DNA from: Phycisphaerales bacterium
Lineage (GTDB): Bacteria > Planctomycetota > Phycisphaerae > Sedimentisphaerales > Anaerobacaceae
Length of the DNA stretch: 64,000 nt
NCBI GenBank assembly: GCA_003141275.1
Contig: PLLM01000059.1
Coordinates: 1 to 64,000 of the forward strand
Direction: 5' to 3'
Shown: in pieces, positions 7,508 to 17,577 of the stretch
Layout of the letters: every line of letters starts with the position of its first letter
Numbering within the stretch: position 1 is the stretch's first letter
Position numbers and translations under genes: made by a program
Notes under the pieces: generated by a model
Told to the model about the DNA's origin: nothing
The model's input: the letters and a program-made list of their open reading frames with translations, nothing else
The model's database searches: none

Positions 7508-8628
7508 ACGAGTCTTATCCTCCCTGTTAAAAGTTCCTGCATCATACCCTGTTTGAGCATTTTATATTTATCCAGCTTTTGCTCCAATCGCTCAATCTCC
7601 AAATCCATGTCGCTCAGGATGGCGGCGATGGCGGTCTGTTCGGCGAGAGAAGGAACCTTAAAAGTTCGTTCTTTGAGAAACTTGAAGTGTCGGTTGTATC
7701 CAGTGGTGGGAATCCCCGAATGCTGTAGCTGAAAAGCGTGGAACCGAGTATTTTGGCCGGACTTTGCCGCCAAGATTTGAGTGCCATCAGCACCAACAAC
7801 AAAGTCAAAATCTACAAACTTGACGATACAAGTGTGATCCCCAAATACGATCACGCCTCCTTGAGGACATTGAAAACGCCTATCATGCCTATCGGAATAT
7901 CCAATCACAGATTCCTTCCCCTGATCAACAACCGGGTAGCTGCCTATTGGCTGATAATCGATTGTCTGTATTTGATGTTCCTTAGCATTCAACCGCAATA
8001 AGACATCGCCAAAAGGCTGATATTCCCACTCCCCGCTAAACCCAGGTAAGCGTTTTTTGCCGGTGAGGAGTTGCTGCATTGCTCCTTGCTTAATATTTCG
8101 CTTTTTGGCAATGAGTTTTTCTAAGGCAGTAATCAGTTCATCCGCATCGCGCAACGCCCCTGCGATGGCTTCTTGTTCGGCTTTGGTGGGCGGGATGGGG
8201 ATCAGCATTCTTGCAATCATTTCCCGGCGAACGGAATCAACGGACGACTTTGCAGTCATCTGCATGATCCGGTTGTAGAAGTGGCTGCTGAAGTAGAGGT
8301 AGAAGAAGTATCCGTTTATGCGATCAGTAAACTCAGAGATACGGTAAACGCGCTGGTGGGCGTCAAACTTGTCATTGATGTAGTGGAACACTTTTCCCGT
8401 GCCAACTCCATCGCCGGCTGTTAAGACCGCCTCTCCGTCAAAGGAATAGCTGTTGATGTGTTCAACATTCTGCGAGCGGACAAAGAACGGATACTGACCG
8501 TCATCGACACGATCCTGCGTGTTTTTTCCGCCTGTGGTGATGTGTGCGAGATTCTCGATGCAATCGACCTCCCAATCCTCCGGGATCACCCCCACCTCGG
8601 TCTGCTTGTAGCATTTCTTTACTTCCAT
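7504..8628 (-). CDS. hsdS: Type I R-M specificity subunit (HsdS)
   Basis: A 374-residue DNA-recognition subunit. It starts with KQTEVGVIPEDWEV, the typical first strand of a target-recognition domain. The first central conserved helix ends near LIAKKRNIKQGAMQQLLTGKKRLPGF, and the second repeat ends with KYKMLKQGMMQELLTGRIRL. Two half-subunits are thus complete, which predicts a bipartite target. The ORF overlaps hsdM by ten bases and the next gene by four. The recognition sequence cannot be deduced here. Confidence 0.96.
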   Translation of the reverse strand: MEVKKCYKQTEVGVIPEDWEVDCIENLAHITTGGKNTQDRVDDGQYPFFVRSQNVEHINSYSFDGEAVLTAGDGVGTGKVFHYINDKFDAHQRVYRISEFTDRINGYFFYLYFSSHFYNRIMQMTAKSSVDSVRREMIARMLIPIPPTKAEQEAIAGALRDADELITALEKLIAKKRNIKQGAMQQLLTGKKRLPGFSGEWEYQPFGDVLLRLNAKEHQIQTIDYQPIGSYPVVDQGKESVIGYSDRHDRRFQCPQGGVIVFGDHTCIVKFVDFDFVVGADGTQILAAKSGQNTRFHAFQLQHSGIPTTGYNRHFKFLKERTFKVPSLAEQTAIAAILSDMDLEIERLEQKLDKYKMLKQGMMQELLTGRIRLV

Positions 8629-11018
8629 GCGAACCCCATTTTTTTCAAATGAGCATTTACTTTGCCAGTCAATTCCTCGACCTTTTCAGTAAAATTCGGC
8701 ATGGGAATTTCGTAGCGTTTGGCCAGTTCCTTCACTCGCTGCGTAAGGGCTTGGCTGATTCGATCCATCTCGCCGTGGATAATGGCATCTAGCGCGGCAA
8801 GCCATTTGTCGTCCACCACCAGCGTTTTCACTTCCGCTTCGGTTAGCTTGGGGTATTTTGCATAGGCCAGCGCGTCGAGTTCTGTTTCAGCATCTTTAAT
8901 CCGTTTCTTAAGGTCGGCTTCCTGCTCGGAGAGTTTCAGCCATTCGTTGAGCACGGCGGCCTCGTCCTTGGCCTCCTTGTCGCCTTTAATCTCCTTGAGC
9001 CGGGCGGTGACGTTGGCCTTGTTGACCTTGTCGAGTTCGGAGAACGCGCCTTCATCACCTCCGTTTTCTTCTTCCAGCTCAGTAATCTGGGCTACGACGC
9101 TTTCCATCTCGGCGGTGAGCTTGTCGATGGCCTGCTGCTCTTTGGCAAAATAATGGGCAACAATGAGGGCCTTTGGGATGAGGTCGCAGCTCCAGCCCTT
9201 GTCTTTCTCCTTGCCCTTTTTATCCTTCTCGATGATGCGGTAGGTTTCGGCTTTCCAGCCATCGGCGGCGATGATGTAGCAGTCATCCTGCATCGTCTCG
9301 GCCCAGTAGTCCATGAGATGCTGGTAGATGTCGTATTTGTCGATGAGCGATTTACCGGTGTAGTAGGCCAGAAGATTTTCGGAGAGTTCCACGATAACCT
9401 GCTTCGGGTGGCAGCCGCTCTTAAGGGCCTTCAGATTGGCGGCGTTTTTCTTCCGCCAGGAGGTAAAGTGGGCATTCATCCTCTCTATGAACGCGGCAAA
9501 CTCAGGGTGTTCGAAAATCGTGGGCTTTATCGCTGACTTGTCCACGGCGAGGTCGAGGTAGCCGGAGCGCTTGGCCTTGAACAAGACCTTGCGTAACTGC
9601 GGACAAACGTCCCAGTAGCGCTGGAGGGCATCGACATCAGCGGTGGGAATACCGCCCTTGAGATGTCCCTCGATGTCCTGGAGGTCCTCAGGCGTCTGGC
9701 TGTCGATATATCGCGGGAGGTTGAGGTTGAACTCATTTTTCTCGACCTCCTCGACGCTGACCATGCGGGAGTATTTGGGGATTTCGAGCCGCTTGTTGAA
9801 AGTATCGACTATCTTGTGGATGTCCTGGGCACGGAGGCGGTTTTTGGGGCCGTCTTTCATAAAGCCCTGGCTGGCGTCAATCATGAAGATGCCCTTGCGG
9901 GCGTGAGCGTCCTGCTTATCCACGACTACGATACAGGCGGGGATGCCGGTGCCGTAGAAGAGGTTGGCGGGCAGGCCGATGATGCCCTTGATGTAGCCCT
10001 TGCGGATGAGATTGCGGCGGATGTCGGCCTCGGCATTGCCGCGAAAGAGGACACCATGCGGCAGAATGCACGCGCCTTTGCCGGTGCTCTTGAGCGAGCG
10101 GACGATATGCAGCAGATAGGCGTAATCGCCCTGTTTGCCGGGGGGCGTGCCAAAGGGCTGAAATCGCTCGTAGGGGTCATTGAGCGGTTCAAGGCCGGTG
10201 CTCCAGCGTTTGTCGGAAAATGGCGGATTTGCGACGACATAGTCGAAGGTTTTGAGCGTGCCGCCGTCCTTAAACTTGGGATCGGTCAGCGTGTTGCCTT
10301 GCACAATCATCGCCGTTGGGTTGTTGTGCAGGATCATGTTCATACGCGCCAGGCCGCTGGTGGCGGCGTCCTTTTCCTGCCCGTAGAGGGTGACCTTGGC
10401 GCTGGCTTCATCACCCACCTTCAGCAGCAGCGAGCCGGAGCCGCAGGTAGGGTCATAAACGGTGGTGGCGTTGGTGGTCTTTGCGTCGCGAATGCCAATA
10501 ATCTTCGCCATTATGCGGCTGACCTCAGCGGGGGTATAGAACTGGCCCTTGCTCTTGCCGCTCTCCGTGGCGAAGTGCCGCATCAGGTATTCGTAGGCGT
10601 CACCCAGGATGTCGTCACCCTCGGCGCGGTTCTTGGAAAAATCGAGTGCTTTGTTCTCGAAGATGGCGATGAGGTTGGTAAGCCGGTCCACCATTTCCTT
10701 GCCGCTGCCGAGCTTGGCGGCGTCGTTGAAGTCCGGCAGGTCGGACAGCTTATTGGCATTGGCCAGCGGCGCGATAATCTTCTTGTTGATCTGGTCGCCG
10801 ATGTCTGGCTTGCCCTTGAGCGCGACCATGTCCTTGAAGCTGGCGCCCGCTGGGATAGTGATCGGCGCATACTGCACGCCGGCGTATTTGTCGCTGACGT
10901 ATTTGATGAAGAGCAGGACGAGAACGTAGTCCTTGTATTGGCTGGCATCCATGCCACCGCGAAGTTCATCGCAGCTTGCCCATAAGGAGCTATACAACTC
11001 AGACTTCTTTATTGCCAT
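8619..11018 (-). CDS. hsdM: Type I R-M DNA methyltransferase subunit (HsdM), long form
   Basis: A 799-residue adenine-N6 methyltransferase subunit and the first gene of the minus-strand R-M operon. The N-terminal helical HsdM_N domain (WASCDELRGGMDASQYKDYV) is followed by GQFYTPAEVSRIM, the SAM-binding motif DPTCGSGSLLL and the catalytic motif VVANPPFSDK. Typical HsdM proteins have about 500 residues; here about 300 extra residues follow, largely charged helices and predicted coiled coil (residues about 650-740) that resemble the helical dimerisation region of longer HsdM relatives. An AGGGAG ribosome-binding site precedes the ATG. The start faces livK across a 376-bp divergent spacer. Confidence 0.96.
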   Translation of the reverse strand: MAIKKSELYSSLWASCDELRGGMDASQYKDYVLVLLFIKYVSDKYAGVQYAPITIPAGASFKDMVALKGKPDIGDQINKKIIAPLANANKLSDLPDFNDAAKLGSGKEMVDRLTNLIAIFENKALDFSKNRAEGDDILGDAYEYLMRHFATESGKSKGQFYTPAEVSRIMAKIIGIRDAKTTNATTVYDPTCGSGSLLLKVGDEASAKVTLYGQEKDAATSGLARMNMILHNNPTAMIVQGNTLTDPKFKDGGTLKTFDYVVANPPFSDKRWSTGLEPLNDPYERFQPFGTPPGKQGDYAYLLHIVRSLKSTGKGACILPHGVLFRGNAEADIRRNLIRKGYIKGIIGLPANLFYGTGIPACIVVVDKQDAHARKGIFMIDASQGFMKDGPKNRLRAQDIHKIVDTFNKRLEIPKYSRMVSVEEVEKNEFNLNLPRYIDSQTPEDLQDIEGHLKGGIPTADVDALQRYWDVCPQLRKVLFKAKRSGYLDLAVDKSAIKPTIFEHPEFAAFIERMNAHFTSWRKKNAANLKALKSGCHPKQVIVELSENLLAYYTGKSLIDKYDIYQHLMDYWAETMQDDCYIIAADGWKAETYRIIEKDKKGKEKDKGWSCDLIPKALIVAHYFAKEQQAIDKLTAEMESVVAQITELEEENGGDEGAFSELDKVNKANVTARLKEIKGDKEAKDEAAVLNEWLKLSEQEADLKKRIKDAETELDALAYAKYPKLTEAEVKTLVVDDKWLAALDAIIHGEMDRISQALTQRVKELAKRYEIPMPNFTEKVEELTGKVNAHLKKMGFAWK

Positions 11019-11394
11019 ATTTCTCCCTGTTTTTCGATAAACGGATTTAGCCAGATGCTACCACTTAAAGCTAGGCAAGGCAATTTGTTTAATAGAGAAG
11101 GTCTTCTGTTGGTTGCGGTGATTTTGAGAAGAAAACGCAGTTAAGCTTGATTTTCGATGCAGGTCTATCTATCCAACCATGGGTAATTTGTCCAAGCGGG
11201 TGGTATAGTATTGGGTGTGGCCAATAAAAAGTGAGAACACATTTGCCAGGATTGTCCGCTTTGGCGGGTATTGTCCTTCTATTCCATTTTGCCAGTTTTT
11301 AAGCCGAAATTGTGGTTGCATTTTACGGCTGATCGGTTCTAATTGTGACGATTTGAAGAGGTTAAAATAGGAAACACATTAAAGGAGAGTTAAA
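11019..11394. promoter_or_regulatory. Divergent spacer between hsdM and livK operons
   Basis: A 376-bp intergenic region that must hold promoters for both operons. Visible items are an AAAGGAGAG ribosome-binding site just before livK, a weak TAAAAT-type -10 about 25 bp upstream of it, a copy of the TGGCCAATAAAA motif (near 11218, plus strand) that also precedes three small genes at 1.6-2.4 kb, and a repeated ATTGTCC word near 11255-11275. No ORF of interest was found. Confidence 0.4.
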
Positions 11395-12543
11395 ATGAAA
11401 CGCTTGGTTTATTTATTTAACCGCAGTGCAATCCTTTTCAGCGTCTTATTGCTTATTGTTTTTTCCCTCCCCGCCTGCTCAAAAAAGCAACCGCAAGATA
11501 ATATCATAAAGTTGGGCGCTAGCTTTCCTCTGTCGGGAGATAATGCCTCCTATGGCAACGATGCAAGACAAGGGATAGAGCTTGCGCTGGATGAAATAAA
11601 TGCAAGTGGTGGTATAAAAGGAAAGAAGGTTGTTGTAGACTTTGAAGATGATGTGGTCGATCCCCAAAAGGGTGTCAGTATTATGCTCAAGTTTGCGACT
11701 GCTGCGAAGGTACCTGTTGTTATTGGTTCCGCTGGTACAGGAGTCACATTGGCTATGGCTCCGATTGCAAATAAAGAGAAAGTTGTGCTGATAAGCCCAA
11801 TCTCTTCTGGGGCTGCAGTAACAGAAGCTGGCCCTTTTGTGTTCCGAACATGTCCCTCTGATGCTGCACAAGCGGAAATAGTAGTGGATTGGATGTTAGA
11901 GAAAAACCTCAAAAATGTTGGGGTGTTGTATGTTAACAACGCTTGGGGTGTCGGCCTACAGAAAGCGTTTAAAAAGTACTTCGAAGCAAAAGGCGGCAAA
12001 GTTTTAATTGAAGAAGGGACTGAAGAAACAGTTACTGATTATCGTAGCCAGCTAACAAAACTGGTCTCAGCTAAATGTGATGCCGTATACATTCCTACTT
12101 ATTCGAAACAAGGGGGCAGAATTTTAAGACAAGCGAAAGAGCTAGGTATCTCTATACCTATCTTCGGGGGAGATACATGGGGTGCGCAAGAGTTGCTTGA
12201 TGCGGCTGGTTCGGCATCTGATGGAGCTTTTTTTGTTGTACCTGAGAAGTACGAAGGAAAAGAATATAAAGACTTTGCCAAAAAATACGAAGCAAAATAT
12301 CATACAATTCCAAATTTTAATGCCTCTTCCAGCTACGATTGTATGCACATAGTTGCTATTGCGATAAGTAAAGTTGCTGAATCAGGTCTTCCTGTAACCG
12401 GGGACAACGTGCGTAAGTCACTGCAGGAGTCGAGTTTTGTGGGTGCAACTGGATTAACAAAGTTCGACCAGAATGGGGACGTTCTTGGTAAAGTGTTCGG
12501 TCGCAGGGAGATTCGAGATGGAATGGCAAAGTCGATACAGTAG
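11395..12543 (+). CDS. livK: Branched-chain amino-acid-type ABC transporter substrate-binding lipoprotein
   Basis: A 382-residue periplasmic-binding protein of the LivJ/LivK (type I fold) family. The N-terminus has a lipoprotein signal: a hydrophobic stretch of about 20 residues followed by the lipobox LPAC-S, with Cys near residue 28. The mature part begins IKLGASFPLSGDNASYGNDA, the conserved family start, and contains VVIGSAGTGVTLAMAPIA and VFRTCPSDAAQA. It delivers a ligand to the LivHM permease encoded 5-9 kb downstream. A strong AAAGGAGAG lies before the ATG. Unusually, five unrelated genes separate it from its permease genes, so the ligand may not be an amino acid. Confidence 0.93.
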   Translation: MKRLVYLFNRSAILFSVLLLIVFSLPACSKKQPQDNIIKLGASFPLSGDNASYGNDARQGIELALDEINASGGIKGKKVVVDFEDDVVDPQKGVSIMLKFATAAKVPVVIGSAGTGVTLAMAPIANKEKVVLISPISSGAAVTEAGPFVFRTCPSDAAQAEIVVDWMLEKNLKNVGVLYVNNAWGVGLQKAFKKYFEAKGGKVLIEEGTEETVTDYRSQLTKLVSAKCDAVYIPTYSKQGGRILRQAKELGISIPIFGGDTWGAQELLDAAGSASDGAFFVVPEKYEGKEYKDFAKKYEAKYHTIPNFNASSSYDCMHIVAIAISKVAESGLPVTGDNVRKSLQESSFVGATGLTKFDQNGDVLGKVFGRREIRDGMAKSIQ

Positions 12544-12553
12544 GGTGATGTAG

Positions 12554-13132
12554 ATGCGATTATCGGGAAGAACCCATTTCATCTATACAGCTGAGGAGGC
12601 TGTTTTATACGATACTGTGATCGAAAGGGAAATACCTTGTTATCACGAATTGCATAGAGTCATACGTGATGTTTTCCCATACGACGACACCATTCAAGAA
12701 TTACGCTACTTAGAGTTAGGAATAGGCACTGGCAATCTGACCAAATATATTATTGAAGCACACGCCAATATTAGGGTTGATGGTTATGATATTTCACATC
12801 AGATGCTAGAGATTGCGCATTCCAAGTTGCAGAACTATAGCGAAAGAATTCAGCTTCATTGTGCTGATGTTTTTGAGGTTAGTTTTTCCAACAATTACCA
12901 TGTAGCATCAATATTTCTATGCGAAGACCAAGAGCGTATTTTCACAAAAGACTTTTTGAGTCGAATTTACCATTCACTGCTATCGAAGGGCGTTTTCATC
13001 GTTTGTTGTAGTGCAAAGATCCCAGAGGATTCGATAGAATATCCTAAAACATTTTTAAATACTAGATTGTGGGCAGTTCGGGTGTTGTGGGAAAACAGCC
13101 CTTTTATGCTGTACGAATTTCGCAAGCTCTAA
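12554..13132 (+). CDS. Class I SAM-dependent methyltransferase
   Basis: A 192-residue Rossmann-fold methyltransferase. Motif I is YLELGIGTGNLT (about 52-63), motif II is VDGYDISHQML and a motif III-like strand is IQLHCADVFEV. The C-terminal part after VASIFLCEDQ is short. The substrate is unknown. It starts ten bases after the livK stop and is followed by the membrane TPR-like gene, so it belongs to the same transcript. Together with the radical-SAM genes it suggests that the operon makes or modifies a small molecule or peptide. Confidence 0.85.
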   Translation: MRLSGRTHFIYTAEEAVLYDTVIEREIPCYHELHRVIRDVFPYDDTIQELRYLELGIGTGNLTKYIIEAHANIRVDGYDISHQMLEIAHSKLQNYSERIQLHCADVFEVSFSNNYHVASIFLCEDQERIFTKDFLSRIYHSLLSKGVFIVCCSAKIPEDSIEYPKTFLNTRLWAVRVLWENSPFMLYEFRKL

Positions 13133-13193
13133 TTTTAATTAAGTATATGTTGCGACATTTTTATGCAAACCATAAAATCAGAAGGGAGTAGTT

Positions 13194-14849
13194 ATGACAA
13201 ATGTCGGCCCAGTAGGAAGAAAGAATAATCCGAGCACAAAACCAACTATTTCAGAACGATTAGATACCGCATTAGAAATTATAATGAAAATGTTATTTAG
13301 CATTACTTGTGTATTATGGATCATATTCTTGTTTTTTGTAGCGTCGGGAATGATAACTGAATTCCATTTTGCAAAAAAGCTGATTAATACAAATAGCAAA
13401 ATGGCCCCCAAAGCAATTAAATCCTTGTCTAATTCAAATCCAGCTTTTGATTCAAACGCAGGTCTTGATCCAAACATAGATATGGTACGTAATGGAGATC
13501 AGCAGTTTATTGAGGCCCCAAATCAAAACAGCGAAACTGTTAATATAACAAAAATGCATCTCGCCCTTATTTCTCTTTTTATTACAGGATTTGGTGTGGC
13601 AGGTGGTTGGTGGGCCAAAAGCCTACAAGATATGCTTAGAGAATCAGACAAAAGAATCAAGGAATTCCAAGAAGAAGGTAAAGAAGAAAAAATTGTATTC
13701 AATGAAACTAAAAAATTTGTCGTCAAAAATATTTTGCAATCAGCCGAAATAGCCATACATCAATTGATGCCAAATCCTGCTTATACTCAACAAATACCCA
13801 GTGGGATTGTTCGTGGATTGAGGTTTCTTGAGGACCTCTTAAATCCAAATGAAGAAGCTTCGATGGAATTGATTGAATCGATTGGTACTTCCGACAATTA
13901 TGTAGCGTTACTATATGCGAATGCCCTATATCATATAGGGCTCAATTCAGAAGATCCTTCAGTGTTAGATATACTGAAAGAGACGATAGGGCATTCTAAA
14001 AGAAATTACGAGATCTATCTTGCCGCACAATATCGGATGGCCATGTATTATCGGCAAATGGGGATGTATGATTTGGCAAATGAAATATATGCGAAAGTTA
14101 GTGGCGATCCCAAAATAAACAATACAGAATATCGTACATGGAAAATAAGAATGGAAACGGGGAATCTGATTACCGAATTGGCTCGGTCTTCTTTTTGGAT
14201 GATTGAAAATAACCAAATAATACTGCCAGATCTGAAACGACCAGAAAAAGTAAAGGAAATCATCGCAACCATTCTTGGCTATGAGGCAGGAGAAAATAGA
14301 CCCATGGAATATAATGTTAGATATTATTTACTAAAAGCATCGGCTCGGCTAAGATTGTATGACAAAAAGCATAACAGAGATGCGTGGTGGGGAAGTCTCC
14401 TCGATGGAGCCAAAAGGTATATAATGGGCTCTGTTCAAGCGGTTGATGAACGGTACCAGCGTATCGAGGATAGTAGTGGAGCAGAATGCAGACAATCTCC
14501 TTATAAATGCGTTGACGGCTACTGTATTATTATGCTTGAGAATTTTAGGTTCTGTCGTATTTTGCTTAAGCTCTATAACGCAATTTTACAGCAAGATAGT
14601 ACAGGAACGGCTGGCGTGCTATTGCAGATACGTGATGAATTTCAACATATGAAGAATGTATATCAGGAAGGCTTTCTACACCATGTAAATGAAATGATGA
14701 CTACCTTGCCCGGCACATACCAAAAAACTATATATAGCGAGAACTTGGAGCGAGAAGTAATCCTCGAAAGATTCAAAGAAGAAATTGATACCTTGGCAGA
14801 TAATAACTGGCAAGGTATAGTAGACCGAATTGTAAGGCCTATAGATTAA
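13194..14849 (+). CDS. Membrane-anchored helical-repeat (TPR-like) protein
   Basis: A 551-residue protein with two membrane segments: one near residues 33-55 (MLFSITCVLWIIFLFFVASG) and one near 120-145 (LALISLFITGFGVAGGWW), separated by an Asn/Ser-rich linker. The remainder is a cytoplasmic-looking helical repeat (ALLYANALYHIGL, AAQYRMAMYYRQMGMYDLANEIYAKV) that resembles tetratricopeptide repeats. It is not recognised as a named family. GGGAG precedes the ATG. Its place between the methyltransferase and two radical-SAM enzymes suggests a scaffold or membrane partner for them; that role is inferred. Confidence 0.6.
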   Translation: MTNVGPVGRKNNPSTKPTISERLDTALEIIMKMLFSITCVLWIIFLFFVASGMITEFHFAKKLINTNSKMAPKAIKSLSNSNPAFDSNAGLDPNIDMVRNGDQQFIEAPNQNSETVNITKMHLALISLFITGFGVAGGWWAKSLQDMLRESDKRIKEFQEEGKEEKIVFNETKKFVVKNILQSAEIAIHQLMPNPAYTQQIPSGIVRGLRFLEDLLNPNEEASMELIESIGTSDNYVALLYANALYHIGLNSEDPSVLDILKETIGHSKRNYEIYLAAQYRMAMYYRQMGMYDLANEIYAKVSGDPKINNTEYRTWKIRMETGNLITELARSSFWMIENNQIILPDLKRPEKVKEIIATILGYEAGENRPMEYNVRYYLLKASARLRLYDKKHNRDAWWGSLLDGAKRYIMGSVQAVDERYQRIEDSSGAECRQSPYKCVDGYCIIMLENFRFCRILLKLYNAILQQDSTGTAGVLLQIRDEFQHMKNVYQEGFLHHVNEMMTTLPGTYQKTIYSENLEREVILERFKEEIDTLADNNWQGIVDRIVRPID

Positions 14850-14876
14850 TTTGTCCTCTCAGAATGCGAACAAATA

Positions 14877-16085
14877 ATGCTATCTACAAATAAGAATATG
14901 TTTGGCTTTAGGAACCTTCTTGAGCCGCAGGTTTTTTCTCCTTTGGAAGAAACAGAAGCTATTGCAAATACAATAGCTTTCGACAAGGAATTAAATGGGA
15001 TGACGGCTGACCTTGAGAGTTGGATTTCCCAAAGAGTGAGTGTTGCCCAATCTAAGAGACCGGATCGGAGCCATTCATTACTACTAACTATGATTATGCT
15101 TACAGGCAAATGCAACGCTAAGTGTGAAGTGTGCTATACAGCACAAAGAGAACGCGAAAAATCTCTTACATGGCCCGAGATTAAAGAAATTATTGATCAA
15201 TGCCTTAAGCTTGGTTCCAGAACAGTCTATGTAGCTGGAGAAGGCGAGCCGACTTTGGACCCAGCTTTCTTCCAATTAGTCGACTATGTCAAAAAGGTTG
15301 GGACGAGGTTGCTTGTGTTCACAAACGGCATACTTCTATCTAATGATAATGCTGCTCTAAAACAATGGGGGATGACAGGGGATGAAATGGTCAAGAGGCT
15401 TGCAGAAAGCCCCGTGTGGATTTATCACAAATTCTGGAGTACCAAACCCACCAAGAACGCTGAACTGATGGGACTTGATTCGACAGATACTTTGCCATAC
15501 TGTATGTACTCGTTAGATTCTTCTAAACAAATCAAGATGCCATTAGGGCTTCGACGGATGTTAGAGTATTTCCCTCGAGATAGAGTAGGAGTGCAGGTTA
15601 TCGCAGAGCGAAGGAATGCTGAGGAGTTGCTTGAAACGATACTGCCTTTCATAAAAGAATCCGGAGTTAAGAGTTATATTGAGCCTGTGATTCACTCTGG
15701 TAGGAATTTTAAGAACCATAGTTTTGACCCACCGCAGGACCTATATGAAAAAATCCAGCCTTACATGGTTCGACAAAATTGCACGCGGGTGGCGTATCTA
15801 TTTGCGGTTCACAACAATGGGTTCGCTACGCCTGGAATATCTATACTACCCGAGTTCCTTGAAATGGTACCAGGTTATCAGGACTTGAATCTGCGCAATC
15901 CAGATGGGACGATAAAAGATATATTCACTTTGCGGCACACTCATCCTTTTCTTGTAAAAGCCCGATATTGCATAAAGGGCTGTCTCTGTGAAGAATTCAA
16001 CCTTAAGGTAGCTGAGCACATTAATAATGGAAAAGTTTCAGTCGGACGGAGAGAATGCTTAAAATATGAAGATATTCTTTATTAG
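14877..16085 (+). CDS. Radical SAM enzyme (with C-terminal Cys cluster)
   Basis: A 402-residue radical S-adenosylmethionine protein. The 4Fe-4S motif is CNAKCEVC (CxxxCxxC, residues about 80-87), followed by the glycine-rich strand VYVAGEGEPTLDP and VFTNGILL, typical of the TIM-barrel core. Near the C-terminus CIKGCLCEE and a further Cys could bind an auxiliary cluster, as in SPASM-type peptide-modifying enzymes; this is suggestive only. The ORF overlaps the next radical-SAM gene by 20 bases, so the pair is translated together. The substrate is unknown, and no obvious precursor peptide was found nearby. Confidence 0.9.
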   Translation: MLSTNKNMFGFRNLLEPQVFSPLEETEAIANTIAFDKELNGMTADLESWISQRVSVAQSKRPDRSHSLLLTMIMLTGKCNAKCEVCYTAQREREKSLTWPEIKEIIDQCLKLGSRTVYVAGEGEPTLDPAFFQLVDYVKKVGTRLLVFTNGILLSNDNAALKQWGMTGDEMVKRLAESPVWIYHKFWSTKPTKNAELMGLDSTDTLPYCMYSLDSSKQIKMPLGLRRMLEYFPRDRVGVQVIAERRNAEELLETILPFIKESGVKSYIEPVIHSGRNFKNHSFDPPQDLYEKIQPYMVRQNCTRVAYLFAVHNNGFATPGISILPEFLEMVPGYQDLNLRNPDGTIKDIFTLRHTHPFLVKARYCIKGCLCEEFNLKVAEHINNGKVSVGRRECLKYEDILY

Positions 16086-17505
16086 ACCTGCGCAAATTCA
16101 TTGGAAAAACGAAGCAAAAAGAGTAGGAACGCCTTTGGGACTCTTAAGCTTGGCAGCTACGGTAAGGGCAAACCATCAAGTAGCGTTTCTAGACGCATGT
16201 GTTGAAGGTTATGACAATGAGGAGGAAGTGGCTCCTAATGTTTTTAGGTTCGGTCTGTCTGTATCCGAAATACGTGCAAAGATTGAAGCTTATAGCCCAG
16301 ACGTGGTGGCGATAAGTAATTCGTTTACATCGTATTGGAGGCAAGCGTTGGAGGTTGCTGAGATTGCCAAGAATGTCAGCGGTGATATAGTGACAATAAT
16401 GGGTGGGCAACACGCGACTGGGGCAGCAAAGGAAACACTATCTTTAGATTCTGATAATGCCATAGACTATATTATATTAAAAGAAGGGGAAGCAACATTT
16501 GGTGCGTTGTTGAAGTCTATTCAAAACAAAATTGTTCCTGAAATTAACGGCGTAGTATATCGATGTGATGGTAACGTTGTTGGAAATGACATTGAATACA
16601 GAAGAATCGATTTAAAAACTATTCCATATCCTGCTTTTGATTTGCTTAAGCCGTATCTGTACAAGTCTCAAATGTCGCACTTCGGCAAGCCAAGAGGTGC
16701 TAATTTTATTGACATAATGTTCTCCCGTGGATGTCCGATCGGGTGCAGTTATTGCACTACAGGAAGCCACTTCGGGAAATTAACCCGTCAATGCAAAGAA
16801 GATGATGTGCGTGAGATTCTGAGGATAATTGGCTCCCAAGAGTGGAAAGAGATTGTAGTAGAAGATGATAATTTTGCTGCTCTACCCTTTTCTTTTCAAG
16901 AGTCTGTGGCAAAGAAGCTATCTGAATGCGGATTACACTGGAACCTAGACGGCGGCTTATACTACCCATACATTAACCGCCGATTAGTTGAGATGCTGGC
17001 GAATAATGGGTGCTATCGTGTTTTTCTTCCTGTTGAGTCGCCTGATTTAGCTTTAATGCAGTCAAACCATAAGTACTTGGAATTGGACGCGGTTGTAGAT
17101 TACTATGAATATCTTGAGAGTATTTGCAAACTGCTCAGTACGTATAATATCGAGTTCTATGTAGCCGTTATGCTTGGTTTTCCCGGCCAAATGAAACGCG
17201 ATATTCAAAAGGCGTGTGATCTCGCCGAAAAATTTGTCAGAGATTTCGGGGCTATCGGTGTTAGTTTGCATTGGGTTCACCCATATCCTGGAACTGAATT
17301 CTATAGAAGGTATTACAGTGAGTGTTCACAGAAGAGAAAGTGGCAGTTATCGCCAGAATATTACAGTTTTGTAAAACCAGTCTTTCCGTTATCTGATATG
17401 TCGTTAGAGGAAATGGAAGAAATAGCAATGAATACATTGCATCAAGCCAATAAAACCAATGTGGTAAATGCAAGCGAGTTCATTGGGGCATCCTGCTATC
17501 AGTAA
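16066..17505 (+). CDS. Cobalamin-binding-domain radical SAM enzyme
   Basis: A 479-residue radical-SAM protein of the B12-binding type. The N-terminal Rossmann-like part (MKIFFIRPAQ, PLGLLSLAATVR, PDVVAISNSFTSYWRQALEVA, IMGGQHATGA) matches the cobalamin-binding domain. The core has SRGCPIGCSYCTTG (CxxxCxxC near residue 226-233) and VEDDNF. Family members methylate unactivated carbons or rearrange substrates. The ATG lies inside the preceding radical-SAM gene. It is followed after 72 bp by livH. Codon use is AT-rich, unlike livG and livF. Confidence 0.9.
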   Translation: MKIFFIRPAQIHWKNEAKRVGTPLGLLSLAATVRANHQVAFLDACVEGYDNEEEVAPNVFRFGLSVSEIRAKIEAYSPDVVAISNSFTSYWRQALEVAEIAKNVSGDIVTIMGGQHATGAAKETLSLDSDNAIDYIILKEGEATFGALLKSIQNKIVPEINGVVYRCDGNVVGNDIEYRRIDLKTIPYPAFDLLKPYLYKSQMSHFGKPRGANFIDIMFSRGCPIGCSYCTTGSHFGKLTRQCKEDDVREILRIIGSQEWKEIVVEDDNFAALPFSFQESVAKKLSECGLHWNLDGGLYYPYINRRLVEMLANNGCYRVFLPVESPDLALMQSNHKYLELDAVVDYYEYLESICKLLSTYNIEFYVAVMLGFPGQMKRDIQKACDLAEKFVRDFGAIGVSLHWVHPYPGTEFYRRYYSECSQKRKWQLSPEYYSFVKPVFPLSDMSLEEMEEIAMNTLHQANKTNVVNASEFIGASCYQ

Positions 17506-17577
17506 ATTATTTCTTGGATTTTTGCTACAGAGAGTTCGTTAACCATGAAGGACCAACAACATAAACAGAATTGAAAA

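Noticed and set aside
9663-10985. 440-residue plus-strand open frame antisense to hsdM
   Set aside because: It lies entirely opposite hsdM, which has all methyltransferase motifs. The frame is open only because of codon bias, and its translation is repetitive and Val/Ala/Asp-rich without domains.
13194-14849. Membrane helical-repeat protein as an extra transporter permease
   Set aside because: It has only two membrane segments and a long soluble helical part, so it cannot replace LivH or LivM, both of which are present.
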